A stretch of 64,000 bases of DNA from JAWPMT01 sp965242775 (GCA_965242775.1 CBDETI010000005.1:124001-188000), one strand, 5' to 3'. Positions 8,424-17,820 are shown, counted from the first letter of the stretch. Notes: generated by a model not told the origin, from the letters alone. Numbers and translations are program-made.

Positions 8424-9626
8424 TTAGTCAGCCAGCATTACATTTTTCATTGTCTGAAGTTTTAGAAGTGTTTCCTCTAGTTCTTTTTCGGGCTTAGAAC
8501 CTTTGGTAATACCCGCACCAGCGTAGAATCTTCCTTTTTCCTTCAGCAATTGCATGCACCTTAGGTTTACAAACAAGCTGGTATTGTTTTCAAAATTCAC
8601 CGGACCCAAAAATCCCGCATAGAACTGTCGCTGGTACCCCTCATTTTCTCGAATAAACCTCAGGGAAGCGTCCAGCGGCATGCCGCAAACTGCAGAGGTA
8701 GGGTGCAGTAGCTCGAGCATAGTGGTCCCAAGCAAAGGAGAGTTGGTATCTGTCATATCCACAAAAAACTCTGTCTTTAGGTGCGCAAGGTTGCCTGCTT
8801 TGGCTGTTCTGGGACCTTGTTCCGTGAATTCCCTCAAGCGGATTTTCTTAAAACATTCAATGATATATCGGGAAACCATGGCTTGTTCCTCAATTTCCTT
8901 CTGTTTCCAGGCTACCTCGGCAAGATCATCATCGTCTTTAAATGGCTGTGTACCCGCCAACGCTACCGTTCGGAAATATCTATTGTCGGTTATGGTCATC
9001 AACTCCTCCGGGGTGGCACCGAGCCAGGTGCCAATGCCGGGTAAATAAAACGCGTACTTTAGGGCATTGGGGTATTGGACACAAAGGCGGTTGAACCGTT
9101 CGTAGATGTCCAGGTCAGCCGGTAGCGGGTGATCCTCAAACCGGGAAAGTACCACCTTTTGGAATTGTGACTTTTCAATCATTCCAAGGCTTCTTTCAAC
9201 CAGGTCCAGGTAATGTTCGTGTGCGTCGAAAGTATCAGGTGCTTCGTACATTTCAGAAGCCGGTGCACTTAGGGTCTGCTCTAGTCGGTCCAGGTCTCTG
9301 GCCGCAACACTTGGATCAACGCTGTGATCCCATCCGTCTTTCGTGGAGGTAATAACTATATCTGCCTTGATGAAATAGGGTTTCGGCGGATGCGTTTGTT
9401 CAAATGGGTTGATGAGAAACCCGGCAGGCAGCGTTTCTATTTCCCTCTTGGTCGGATTCTCGTCAAAATTAAGGTCCAACAAGGTCAGGCGGGTACTATC
9501 ATTTGGCAATTGCCAGCTGACAATTGGAATATCAGAACCATGGATTTTCTTCCATAAACCCCTGGGAGAGATGTCTTTCGCGGACTGAAATGCGGTTGAT
9601 TCTTTCAATAGTCTATTTGTTCTCAA
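8424..9626 (-). CDS. menF: Isochorismate synthase MenF
   Basis: The 400-residue protein is a chorismate-binding enzyme that converts chorismate to isochorismate, the entry step to menaquinone. Diagnostic segments are GTWLGATPEELM, TVALAGTQPF, LLHPTSAVCGMPLDAS, QFYAGFLGPV and YAGAGITKGSKPEKELEET, which include the Mg-binding Glu residues and the C-terminal Lys/Gly-rich loop. The start is TTG at 9626, inside the last 14 bases of the upstream thioesterase gene, which implies translational coupling. The product feeds MenD, encoded immediately downstream. Confidence 0.93.
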   Translation of the reverse strand: MRTNRLLKESTAFQSAKDISPRGLWKKIHGSDIPIVSWQLPNDSTRLTLLDLNFDENPTKREIETLPAGFLINPFEQTHPPKPYFIKADIVITSTKDGWDHSVDPSVAARDLDRLEQTLSAPASEMYEAPDTFDAHEHYLDLVERSLGMIEKSQFQKVVLSRFEDHPLPADLDIYERFNRLCVQYPNALKYAFYLPGIGTWLGATPEELMTITDNRYFRTVALAGTQPFKDDDDLAEVAWKQKEIEEQAMVSRYIIECFKKIRLREFTEQGPRTAKAGNLAHLKTEFFVDMTDTNSPLLGTTMLELLHPTSAVCGMPLDASLRFIRENEGYQRQFYAGFLGPVNFENNTSLFVNLRCMQLLKEKGRFYAGAGITKGSKPEKELEETLLKLQTMKNVMLAD

Positions 9627-10032
9627 TGATTGCGGTTGTTAACCTCGAGATGCACACTAACTCGTTGCCGTCGTTGTGTATTTTAATTTCCCAAACATGG
9701 GTTCTTTTGCCCAAGTGTATTGCTGTCACTGTGCCGTAAACATAACCTTCTCGCGCCGACTTAATATGGTTGGCATTAATTTCCAGACCCACCGGACTGT
9801 GTGTGGCCAGGTTTATCACGAGCGTGGATGCCAAACTTCCCAGGGTCTCAGCCAATGCCAACGACGCCCCTCCATGCAACAGACCCATGGGTTGTTTTGT
9901 TCTGGAATCCACCGGCATTTTGGCTTTTAGGTGATTTTCGCTTGCCTCAACTATCTCAATTCCCAAATGCGAAATCATGTTTCCATGGCCGACGGCATTA
10001 AGGTTTTTCAGAGACAGGTCTTTTGGAAACAT
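9613..10032 (-). CDS. menI: Hotdog-fold thioesterase, probable DHNA-CoA thioesterase (MenI)
   Basis: The 139-residue protein belongs to the PaaI/YdiI hotdog family. It has GLLHGGASLALAETLGS near residue 50, with the catalytic acidic residue in the following helix, and GLEINANHIKSAREG near 80. Placement directly before menF and menD, with a 14-base overlap into menF, argues that it hydrolyses 1,4-dihydroxy-2-naphthoyl-CoA, the step after MenB. A general acyl-CoA thioesterase cannot be excluded from motifs alone. It is the first gene of a menI-menF-menD operon; menA, menB and menC are not in this window. Confidence 0.8.
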   Translation of the reverse strand: MFPKDLSLKNLNAVGHGNMISHLGIEIVEASENHLKAKMPVDSRTKQPMGLLHGGASLALAETLGSLASTLVINLATHSPVGLEINANHIKSAREGYVYGTVTAIHLGKRTHVWEIKIHNDGNELVCISRLTTAIIENK

Positions 10033-10069
10033 TCAGTGGATTATTTTCGCCGCTAAATGTTCCAAATTT

Positions 10070-10714
10070 ATGCAGGGAGTGTCAAAATCCAAGCGATTAT
10101 ATATTGTCAGACATGGTGAAACTGACTACAACAGACAAGGACTGGTTCAGGGGAGGGGGATAAACGCACCACTTAACGATTTTGGAAAACGGCAAGCCAA
10201 AGCTTTTTACGATGCCTACCACATCTGCCGGTTCGACAAGGTGTATACTTCCAATTTGCTTCGGACCGAACAGTCAGTGGCTGCTTTCATTGCAGCGGGA
10301 GTACCCCACCAGAAATTGGAAGGACTAGACGAAATTAGTTGGGGTAGCCAGGAAGGAGTGGCTTTTTCTGAAGAGAGCAAGAATCTGTACCTGGAAACGG
10401 TCGCGAAATGGCGAGCAGGGGATTTAGATGCGACAGTCGCCGGCGGAGAATCTCCTAAAGAGGTGATGAAAAGACAAAAGAAAGCCATGGACGTAATCAT
10501 GTCTGAAGAGGGTGAAAGAGATGTGCTTATCTGTATGCATGGCAGGGCAATCAGAATTTTGATCAGCTGGCTGCTTGGCTACGATCTTACCCTGATGGAT
10601 GAATTTCCGCACAGTAACCTGGGGCTTTATTTGTTGCATGCCACTGGCTCCATGTTTCAAATCGAACGGATAAATGATACCAGTCACCTGGTTGAGCTTT
10701 CTGAAGCGGTATAA
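10070..10714 (+). CDS. Histidine phosphatase family protein (phosphoglycerate mutase-like)
   Basis: The reading frame is open from 9977, but ATG 10070 gives MQGVSKSKRLYIVRHGETDYN, which places the catalytic RHGE motif at the normal distance from the N-terminus; the product is then 214 residues. The second catalytic His lies in CMHGRAIRIL near residue 155, and the general acid region is DEISWGSQEG near 90. This is the cobC/phoE type of acid phosphatase or mutase. The substrate cannot be told from sequence. The gene is divergent from menI with 37 bases between the starts. Confidence 0.85.
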   Translation: MQGVSKSKRLYIVRHGETDYNRQGLVQGRGINAPLNDFGKRQAKAFYDAYHICRFDKVYTSNLLRTEQSVAAFIAAGVPHQKLEGLDEISWGSQEGVAFSEESKNLYLETVAKWRAGDLDATVAGGESPKEVMKRQKKAMDVIMSEEGERDVLICMHGRAIRILISWLLGYDLTLMDEFPHSNLGLYLLHATGSMFQIERINDTSHLVELSEAV

Positions 10715-10919
10715 CTTCCAAGCCGTAATTGTCATATTCTGGGCTAAAATGTCAACAGAATACCTACCTGGAGGCAATTATTTGATTTTTGATACATCGT
10801 GATAGGAAAAACCCCTACTTTTACGATGTTGCCTCAGTTGGGCGGGTTCCTGGAAAGTCTCTTTTGAGATAAGTTCTGGTCCAGACTGGTTTGGCGATCA
10901 TATTAATTATTACTTTCTA

Positions 10920-11195
10920 ATGAACATTTTTGTAACAAAGTTGAGCTACGGTACTTCAGAAGAATCGTTGGTACAACTATTTGAACAGTACGGAACAGTT
11001 GATTCCGCCAAAATTATTATGGATAGGGATACAGGTCGTAGCAAGGGCTATGGCTTTGTAGAAATGCCAAACGACGCGGAGGGCAGTGCTGCCATAAGCG
11101 GGTTGGACAGCACGGAACTTGACGGCCGTACTATCATCGTCAAAGAGGCCAGGCCACGGGAAGATTCAAATCGAGGTGGAGGTAGGCGATATTAA
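10920..11195 (+). CDS. RRM-domain RNA-binding protein
   Basis: The protein has 91 residues and consists almost wholly of one RNA recognition motif: RNP2 is NIFVTKL near the start and RNP1 is SKGYGFVEM near residue 43. A short basic glycine-rich tail (REDSNRGGGRRY) follows. Such small RRM proteins are common in Bacteroidota and cyanobacteria and are thought to bind RNA, often under cold or other stress. The 205-base upstream region has no ORF and could hold a long leader. The gene is monocistronic and followed by a strong terminator. Confidence 0.93.
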   Translation: MNIFVTKLSYGTSEESLVQLFEQYGTVDSAKIIMDRDTGRSKGYGFVEMPNDAEGSAAISGLDSTELDGRTIIVKEARPREDSNRGGGRRY

Positions 11196-11228
11196 GAGTA
11201 CTAAAAAACATTTAATATCAGGATATTT

Positions 11229-11254
11229 AAGGTTGCTTCGGCAACCTTTTTTTA
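11229..11254 (+). terminator. Rho-independent terminator after RRM gene
   Basis: An 8-bp stem AAGGTTGC (11229-11236) and GCAACCTT (11241-11248) closes a TTCG tetraloop in the stable C(UUCG)G context. A run of T follows up to 11253. It lies 33 bases after the RRM stop and 10 bases before the ligD start, so ligD should have its own promoter or rely on readthrough. Confidence 0.92.
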
Positions 11255-11264
11255 TTCCTTCAGA

Positions 11265-13571
11265 ATGGCGAAAAAGAAAGTTCATGTAGAATTAGGCAAG
11301 CGTAAATTAGACCTGTCAAATCTGGAAAAAATCCTTTATCCGGAGGATGGCGTGATTAAGGCGGAGGTGATCGAATACTATATTAACATGTCGCCAGCTA
11401 TTTTGCGTCATATAAAAGGACGCCCCTTGTCCTTGGTTCGATTTCCGGATGGTATTTACGGTGAGCAGTTTTTCCAGAAAAACAGACCCGACTGGACCCC
11501 TGATTGGATCGACTACATTCGCTTGGGTAGTGACCGTAAGAAGGAATATGTGATGGCTAATGAAGAGGCAACCATCGCATGGCTCGCCAATCTTGCTTGC
11601 CTTGAGCTTCATCAGATGCATTGCATCAGTCACAATACCGATGCCCCGGATTATATTGTCTATGACCTAGACCCGCCCGAGGCGTATGATTTCCAAAAAC
11701 TCAAAGAAATTGCCTTTCACCTGAGGGAGTATCTTGAGAGATTTGGATATCACGTGTTCGTAAAAACCACTGGCGGGAAAGGCTTACACCTAGTCACGCC
11801 GGTGGCAACTGATTATACATTCGAGCAGTGTTTTCAAACTGCCAAGTTGTTAGCCTCGGGGTTTCTACAAAAAAACAAGGATGTAACACTAAGCATCAAA
11901 AAAGAGGGTAGGCAAGGACGTGTACTGGTTGATATTTATCGAAATCGACCTTCCCAGACAATTATTGGCGCTTACAGTCTGCGTGGTAAGCAGGGTGCCA
12001 CGGTTTCATGTCCCATTACCTGGGAGAAGCTTACGGAAATTTCCAGCAATCAGGACCTCAATATTAGGTCTGCCCTGCAGATGATCCAGGAAGAAGGGGA
12101 CCCATGGGAATCCATTCGGGCCTGGGCAATAGCACTTCATACGGATAAAAAGGCCCGGATCGCGAAGGAGCATGGCCCTAACTCCAGGCGGAAAACGGAG
12201 CAACAATTGAAGGAATATGAGGAGAAGAGGGATTTCGGTAGGACACCCGAGCCAGATATTGTCTCCGATGATGGTACTGGTAACCGATACGTTATTCAAA
12301 GGCACCATGCATCCCACCTTCATTACGATTTACGTCTTGAGCAGGATGGGACACTCAAATCCTGGGCTGTGCCAAGAGGTATGCCTCCGGCTCCCGGGGT
12401 TAAACGACTAGCTGTACAAACAGAGGATCACCCCTTGAAGTACCTCTCATTCGAGGGAGAAATACCGAAAGGAGAATATGGGGGTGGAATGATGTGGGTT
12501 TATAATTCCGGCCGTTATGAGATCACGAAAGAAAAGAAGAACGGCTTCTACTTCCGATTGTCCAGTAAAAGTCATTCTGCTGAATATCGGATGCACCTCA
12601 TGAAGGGTAAGGAGTGGCTACTGGAACGTGTGGATGCACCGCAAGTGAATTTCCTTGAGAAGGAAGTGCAACCTATGCTGGCAGACTCAGCCAAAAAGCC
12701 ACCAAAAGGTGATTATGTGTATGAGGTGAAGTGGGATGGTATTCGGGTCATTATTACATTAAACGAAGGCAAATTGACCATTAGATCTCGGAATATGAAT
12801 GACATCACCGCCCAGTTTCCGGAGTTGGATGTGCCAGAGGAGGCGTTTCGGGTAAATAACGCGGTTTTTGATGGTGAAATTGCTTGTCTTGATGAGCATG
12901 GCAAGGCAGATTTCAAGAAGGTGATTAGGAGGTTGATGACAAAGAATGTGCGCGATTTCGAGTCGGTTAGCAGAAGAAACCCTGCTTACTGTTATCTCTT
13001 TGATTGTTTATACATGGATGGGAAGTCGCTCTTGACTGAACCACTTTTGAGGAGAAGAGAGTGGCTGTTGGATTCCGTCAGGAGAGAAACGAACTACCGA
13101 ATTTCCGAGATCGTGGAAGATGGCGATGCGCTTTTTGCAGCTGCACAGCAGTTGGGTGTCGAAGGTATCATGGCCAAGGATCCGGGCAGCAAATATTACC
13201 CGGGAAAACGTTCGGACGGCTGGATTAAGGTTAAGGTCAAGGAAACGCGAGATTTTCAGATTCTAGGTTACTCGGAGGGTGAGGGGGAACGTGAAGCTTA
13301 CTTCGGTTCATTGCAGTTAGGAGAGCTGAAAGACGGTGAACTCATTTATCGGGGGAGGGTAGGAACTGGCTTTGATGAACACTTGCTAAAACATATTTCA
13401 GCCCTCTTTGCAGAGTTGCCGAGTGCACAGAAACCCTTTGAAGGAGAGGCCCATGAGGAGAAAAAAACAACCTGGATTCCTCAAGGGCTTGTCGCGGAAG
13501 TGGAATTTTCAATGATCACCAACAATGGAACATTACGCGATCCGGTATTCAAAAAATTGGTTGATCACTAA
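11265..13571 (+). CDS. ligD: ATP-dependent DNA ligase LigD (Pol-PE-Lig)
   Basis: LigD seals double-strand breaks in bacterial non-homologous end joining with Ku. The 768-residue protein has three domains. A primase-like polymerase covers about residues 5-290, with YDLDPPEAYDF near 135 as a metal site and KTTGGKGLHLVTPV near 170. A 3'-phosphoesterase covers about 330-460 (RHHASHLHYDLRLE near 345). The ligase covers about 475-768, with the nucleotidyl Lys in EVKWDGIRV near 487 and EGIMAKDPGSKYYPGKRSDGW later. The order is that of mycobacterial LigD rather than the PE-Lig-Pol order of Pseudomonas. No Ku gene is visible in the window. Confidence 0.95.
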   Translation: MAKKKVHVELGKRKLDLSNLEKILYPEDGVIKAEVIEYYINMSPAILRHIKGRPLSLVRFPDGIYGEQFFQKNRPDWTPDWIDYIRLGSDRKKEYVMANEEATIAWLANLACLELHQMHCISHNTDAPDYIVYDLDPPEAYDFQKLKEIAFHLREYLERFGYHVFVKTTGGKGLHLVTPVATDYTFEQCFQTAKLLASGFLQKNKDVTLSIKKEGRQGRVLVDIYRNRPSQTIIGAYSLRGKQGATVSCPITWEKLTEISSNQDLNIRSALQMIQEEGDPWESIRAWAIALHTDKKARIAKEHGPNSRRKTEQQLKEYEEKRDFGRTPEPDIVSDDGTGNRYVIQRHHASHLHYDLRLEQDGTLKSWAVPRGMPPAPGVKRLAVQTEDHPLKYLSFEGEIPKGEYGGGMMWVYNSGRYEITKEKKNGFYFRLSSKSHSAEYRMHLMKGKEWLLERVDAPQVNFLEKEVQPMLADSAKKPPKGDYVYEVKWDGIRVIITLNEGKLTIRSRNMNDITAQFPELDVPEEAFRVNNAVFDGEIACLDEHGKADFKKVIRRLMTKNVRDFESVSRRNPAYCYLFDCLYMDGKSLLTEPLLRRREWLLDSVRRETNYRISEIVEDGDALFAAAQQLGVEGIMAKDPGSKYYPGKRSDGWIKVKVKETRDFQILGYSEGEGEREAYFGSLQLGELKDGELIYRGRVGTGFDEHLLKHISALFAELPSAQKPFEGEAHEEKKTTWIPQGLVAEVEFSMITNNGTLRDPVFKKLVDH

Positions 13572-13594
13572 TTGGTTTGTAACGGTTCAATAGA

Positions 13595-14737
13595 CTATTC
13601 CACTCCTTCGTATAATATTTTCATAAACTCAGCCAACTTCGAAGGCTCAAGCCATCTGGTGACCACCACCAGGTCTTTTTGCTGGTCGACTACAATATAA
13701 TTACCACCGAAACCAGCAGCATAAAACAGATGATCAGGCACTTCTTCCCATGTTCTCGGTCCTTTATTGAGCCACCACATATACCCATAACTTTCCATTG
13801 CCGGAGTTGGCTTCTGGATCATTTGCGTCCATTTTTCTGAAACAAGCTGTTGATCATTCCATTTTCCTTTTCGAGCAAACAGCAAACCGAACCTGGCATG
13901 ATCTTCCGCACTGATAAAAACACCACCTCCGTGATGACCGCCACCACTTACCGATTGCATTTTTACTCCATCAATAGTGGTCCAGGTGTTCTCATAACCA
14001 TACCATCTCCAGGTGGTGCTGGCGCCTATTGGGTCCATGATCCTTTCCTTAAGTACTTGAGGCAGTGGCTTTCTCCAGACCTGCAACAGCGAATAAGCCA
14101 ATAGGTTGACGCGTACATCATTGTATTTGAAGGAAGTTCCAGGGGTCTTTAACTCTCGATATTTCCAATCATCCAATGTTTTATCTCGCGCTGGTCTGTC
14201 TGCCCAGTCATCAAGTCCAAAGAGTGTTCCTGACCAGTCGGAGGTTTGGTGTAGCAGGTGCTCCCAGGTGATCTGCGAATTATGGTCTCCATCGAAAGTA
14301 CCGTCCCACACGTATTGATCGACTTTATCTTCCACTGAATTGATCAGTTGATCGTCTATGGCCAGGCCAGCCATGGTGGATAGGTAACTTTTTGTAACAC
14401 TGAAGGTCATATCCACCCTTTTCGTATCTCCCCAAGAGGCGATGACATAGCCATCTTTGATGATCATTCCGGCTGGTCCACCCCGACGTTTGGTGGGGCC
14501 GGCCAGCTGATGCCCAGGTTCGCGGCTAAATGCCTTTAGGATAGCTAATCGAAGGTCTTTTTCACCACTGTATTCATTGTCTTGGGCAAAGTCTATTGAC
14601 TGGTTGATCGCATTTTGCGAAACCCCCACGGATTCAGGGGATTTGGTTTCCCACGTTTTATCAGGGTAATAAGATTGCGCCAGCAAGACGCTTGACCCGA
14701 AAAATAGGAGCAGGATGGCTAATAGGGATTTTTTCAT
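13595..14737 (-). CDS. Secreted serine hydrolase, beta-lactamase/class C family
   Basis: The 380-residue protein begins with a clear signal peptide (MKKSLLAILLLFFGSSVLLAQ). The SxxK catalytic motif is in MTFSVTKSYLSTMAG near residue 132, and a Tyr-Asn motif lies in FKYNDVRVN near 205. The segment GGGHHGGGVFISAEDHARFG near 265 is typical of periplasmic penicillin-binding-protein-like hydrolases. These proteins include esterases, peptidases and lactamases, so the substrate is open. It is convergent with ligD, 23 bases apart, and appears to stand alone. Confidence 0.85.
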   Translation of the reverse strand: MKKSLLAILLLFFGSSVLLAQSYYPDKTWETKSPESVGVSQNAINQSIDFAQDNEYSGEKDLRLAILKAFSREPGHQLAGPTKRRGGPAGMIIKDGYVIASWGDTKRVDMTFSVTKSYLSTMAGLAIDDQLINSVEDKVDQYVWDGTFDGDHNSQITWEHLLHQTSDWSGTLFGLDDWADRPARDKTLDDWKYRELKTPGTSFKYNDVRVNLLAYSLLQVWRKPLPQVLKERIMDPIGASTTWRWYGYENTWTTIDGVKMQSVSGGGHHGGGVFISAEDHARFGLLFARKGKWNDQQLVSEKWTQMIQKPTPAMESYGYMWWLNKGPRTWEEVPDHLFYAAGFGGNYIVVDQQKDLVVVTRWLEPSKLAEFMKILYEGVE

Positions 14738-14997
14738 TTTGATTAATGTATATCGTCAAAACTAAACACTTCATCCGCTGGAGAAAAGTTGGCTTCGTTA
14801 CGTTCAGGTAGTTTTTTTTCGGTTTCGGTAGGCATTTTTTCGCCAGTAGTATTTTTTAGGTAATTTGCCTGCCACAACTAGAGCTAACCTAACTGTTTTA
14901 ATCGTGTCCCGACTTTTTTTAGCACAATGGACTGCCATGCACGGGATAACTACATCAATTCCGTAATATTTTTAAACTTTAATCTATACAATTCAAC

Positions 14998-15390
14998 ATG
15001 GCAAACATTTTCTTACTTTATGATAATGGCCTTCAATACTCAACCGTAGATAAGGAAGGCACTTTTCAACCAATGGGTGAAGAGACCCGAACTGGCTGCA
15101 ATTCTGGTGAGGAGGTAATATGGCAAATCTCCCAATTTGACACGCAGATTGACAAATTGAAAGGAATAGACACCAAAAACAAAAAGAACTACTCCCTGCC
15201 CAAAGGTCACTGGAAAGATACCTGGCAGGAAAAACCTAAGAAGAGTGGTGACACACTTGTCGGAATACCAGTGGCTCCGGATGCCACCAAGGAAGATCCT
15301 GCTGTTTTTGCCTATGACATAGTCTTTAAGCTGAAATCGAAAGATACGGATACGACTGTAGACCCAGGGGTGAACATCCCACCGGAATGA
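14998..15390 (+). CDS. Hypothetical protein paired with TPR histidine kinase
   Basis: The product has 130 residues and no signal peptide or membrane helix. Its C-terminal part (VFAYDIVFKLKSKDTDTTVDPGVNI) looks like closing strands of a small beta-sandwich, and a central loop is Lys-rich. I do not recognise the family. The stop codon overlaps the ATG of the kinase gene (ATGA at 15387-15390), so the two are translationally coupled. I infer a partner or regulator of the kinase, but the location differs on paper: this protein looks cytosolic while the kinase sensor is periplasmic. Confidence 0.7.
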   Translation: MANIFLLYDNGLQYSTVDKEGTFQPMGEETRTGCNSGEEVIWQISQFDTQIDKLKGIDTKNKKNYSLPKGHWKDTWQEKPKKSGDTLVGIPVAPDATKEDPAVFAYDIVFKLKSKDTDTTVDPGVNIPPE

Positions 15391-17300
15391 GTTCGATAGC
15401 AACAACCGATAACCATATTTTAATAAGGGTAATAATTGTTATTACCCTTATCATTTTCTGCACATCTCTCTACGGTCAGAACCAGGCTCGAGCAGACAGT
15501 GCTCTTAATATCTTGTCAAAGCTGGAATCCCCTTCAGCAGACAGAATAGAGATGCTCAATATTGTTTCTAAGCACTCGACCTCTCCTCGTCAGCAAATCG
15601 AATACTCCAATCGTTTGCTAGAGGAAGCAAGAGCCTTGGGCCATCATCAGGGCATACTGGCAGGTTACAAGAATATGAGTTATGGATATGTTCGAGCAGG
15701 GCAGATCCCGCAAGCCATAACGACCTATTTTGGGCTTTTGAACTTTGCCGATTCTATAGGGGATGGAATTTCGAAGGGCGATGCTCTAGCGAACATTGCA
15801 GTAGCTTTTAAATCCAACCGAGAGTATAGCAAGGCGCTATCCTTTGAGTTGCTTGCCCTGGAGACATACCAGAACCTTAAAGACACAGCTCGTTTAACTG
15901 GTATTTACATCAATATGGGCAATTCCTACTATTACCTTGAAAAACCGGATTCAGCTTTGTTGGTTTTGAGTGAGGCCTTGTTGCTCGACAACACAAATTT
16001 TGCCCGCCCCTACATTGAGGGCACGACCGCCCTGGTGTACGCCCAGAAAGGCGAACTAGATACTGCTCATTTTTTACTTGGTAAGAGCATAAGACAATGG
16101 GAAACTTATGAAGATTATTATCCAATTGCAGATTGCAAAGTGCAGTTTGGAACAATTCTGGCAAAAAATGGGAGATTATCGGAGGCGGTTAGATATTTAT
16201 CCGAGGGATATGACCTGGCAAAACGTGAGGGTTTGAAAGAGCAAATTCAAGATGGCGCCCAAATGCTTTCTCGAATTTACGAGCAGCAAAAGGATTATGT
16301 AAATGCCCTGAAATACCAGACCGAATATTATACATACCGTGACAGTTTGATCAACGCTGAATCAATCCGACGAATAGGAGACGAACGAACGGCTTATGAG
16401 GTAGGGTTGAAACAGGCCGAACTGGATCTGGCGAATGTGCAAAAAGAAAACCAGCAATACTTCCTTTTTGCTGTGGCCGGTTTCGCGTTGCTGATCCTGA
16501 TCATTGCCATCATTGTCTATCGAAACTTTCTGGAAAAGAAAAAGGTGAATATCCAATTGGAATCACAAAAGGAAGCCCTGGAAGCCCTCAATAATACCAA
16601 AGACAGGTTCTTTTCTATTATCTCCCATGACCTGAGGGGACCCGTTCAAGCCTTTCATGGCGTGTCCAAGCTGATCAAGTTCATGGTGCAGCAGCGCCAG
16701 GTTGATCAACTCGAAGAGCTTGCAGGTCACATCGATGATTCAGCCGATCGTTTATCTTCTCTGTTAGACAATCTGCTGAGCTGGGCCGTCCAACAGCAAG
16801 GGCAAATTACTTATTTGCCCGAGAAGATGGATATCAGTGTGCTGTGCGAAGACCTGGTCATGACCTTTGGTAATATGGCCAATGGCAAAAACATCGAACT
16901 CATTGAAGCGCTTGCTCCTAATCTCTACTTGTGGTCAGACAGAAACACGACCATGACGATATTCAGGAATCTCATCAGCAATGCCTTGAAATTCACGCCA
17001 GATGGTGGAAGCATCACTTTCGGAGGCAAAGAGGTTGGTGATATGATTGAGATAAGTGTCGCGGATACGGGGGTGGGCATCCCTGAAGACAAGCTCGGTG
17101 ACCTTTTCAAAATGCAAGCGCGCGAGAGCACGTGGGGCACTTCCGGGGAAAAAGGCCTGGGACTCGGGTTGCAGTTGGTAAAGGAATTTGTTGACCTTAA
17201 CCAGGGAAGTATCTCTGTTGAAAGCGCAGAAGGTGAAGGAACAAAATTCACGATCCTGCTGCCATCATATCAGGAGGAAACTGTCACTGCCAGGACCTGA
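15387..17300 (+). CDS. TPR-sensor histidine kinase
   Basis: The 637-residue protein has an N-terminal signal/anchor helix (residues about 12-30), a periplasmic array of TPR-like helices (about 45-320), one membrane helix (QYFLFAVAGFALLILIIAIIVY, near 360), a HisKA domain with the phosphoacceptor in FFSIISHDLRGPV near 412, and a HATPase_c domain with NLISNALKFTPDGG, ADTGVGIPEDKLG and GLGLGLQLVKEFV. It is a complete orthodox kinase. No response regulator lies next to it, so its partner is encoded elsewhere. It overlaps the preceding small gene by 4 bases. Confidence 0.92.
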   Translation: MSSIATTDNHILIRVIIVITLIIFCTSLYGQNQARADSALNILSKLESPSADRIEMLNIVSKHSTSPRQQIEYSNRLLEEARALGHHQGILAGYKNMSYGYVRAGQIPQAITTYFGLLNFADSIGDGISKGDALANIAVAFKSNREYSKALSFELLALETYQNLKDTARLTGIYINMGNSYYYLEKPDSALLVLSEALLLDNTNFARPYIEGTTALVYAQKGELDTAHFLLGKSIRQWETYEDYYPIADCKVQFGTILAKNGRLSEAVRYLSEGYDLAKREGLKEQIQDGAQMLSRIYEQQKDYVNALKYQTEYYTYRDSLINAESIRRIGDERTAYEVGLKQAELDLANVQKENQQYFLFAVAGFALLILIIAIIVYRNFLEKKKVNIQLESQKEALEALNNTKDRFFSIISHDLRGPVQAFHGVSKLIKFMVQQRQVDQLEELAGHIDDSADRLSSLLDNLLSWAVQQQGQITYLPEKMDISVLCEDLVMTFGNMANGKNIELIEALAPNLYLWSDRNTTMTIFRNLISNALKFTPDGGSITFGGKEVGDMIEISVADTGVGIPEDKLGDLFKMQARESTWGTSGEKGLGLGLQLVKEFVDLNQGSISVESAEGEGTKFTILLPSYQEETVTART

Positions 17301-17391
17301 ATTGTCTTCAATCCGCCTTATCTTGTGACAAACGGGCTCTTTTGTAACACAAACCATGTAGCCTTTCAGTAGTTCTTCCCGTAAAACATAG

Positions 17392-17811
17392 GTGGTGCGC
17401 AACCTTTCCATCATATTTCTTTTTGTGACCTTCGGTGCTTTGGCGCAACAGCAGGAGTTGCCGGAGGGGCAAATTTTGATGAGTATCTACTTTGGTGGGG
17501 GTAGTTATTACGTGGATCCAGTGCAAATGGAAAAGGTGTATGAGTTCCTGGAGTCCATACCGGATATCTACCAATATCATATAACCATCCATAGCCACAC
17601 GGACGATATTGGTGGCGCTTACTATAATCAATGGCTTTCCGAGCAAAGAAGTATGTCAGTAATAGAGAAATTACTGGATAAGGCCATCCCCGAAGAACTT
17701 ATTCAAATCAAGGATTTTGGGCAGTACAACGCCCTATATGACAATAACAGCTGGGTAGGAAAATTAAAAAACCGCCGGGTGGATATTATATTCTGGCCCA
17801 TTGTCATGTAG
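17392..17811 (+). CDS. OmpA-like peptidoglycan-binding domain protein
   Basis: The 139-residue protein starts at GTG 17392 (GTG 17395 is equally possible) with a signal peptide ending near ALAQQQ. The rest is one OmpA_C-like domain: a strand carrying MSIYFGGGSYYV, HSHTDDIGGAYYNQWLSEQRS with the Asp expected to bind diaminopimelate, and KNRRVDIIFW with the conserved Arg. It probably anchors to peptidoglycan in the periplasm. There is no barrel or lipobox. It lies 91 bases after the histidine kinase on the same strand and may be cotranscribed. Confidence 0.8.
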   Translation: MVRNLSIIFLFVTFGALAQQQELPEGQILMSIYFGGGSYYVDPVQMEKVYEFLESIPDIYQYHITIHSHTDDIGGAYYNQWLSEQRSMSVIEKLLDKAIPEELIQIKDFGQYNALYDNNSWVGKLKNRRVDIIFWPIVM

Positions 17812-17820
17812 CCGCAATAG

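Noticed and set aside
9977..10069. Upstream extension of the histidine phosphatase frame
   Set aside because: It is antisense to the thioesterase start and would push the RHGE motif away from its usual N-terminal position.
10715..10919. Possible structured RNA or tRNA upstream of the RRM gene
   Set aside because: Only short stems are visible and no cloverleaf can be drawn; a long leader is possible but not supported enough to annotate.
12006..12323. 105-codon antisense ORF inside ligD
   Set aside because: It is the shadow of a well-conserved domain and shows no motif or start context of its own.
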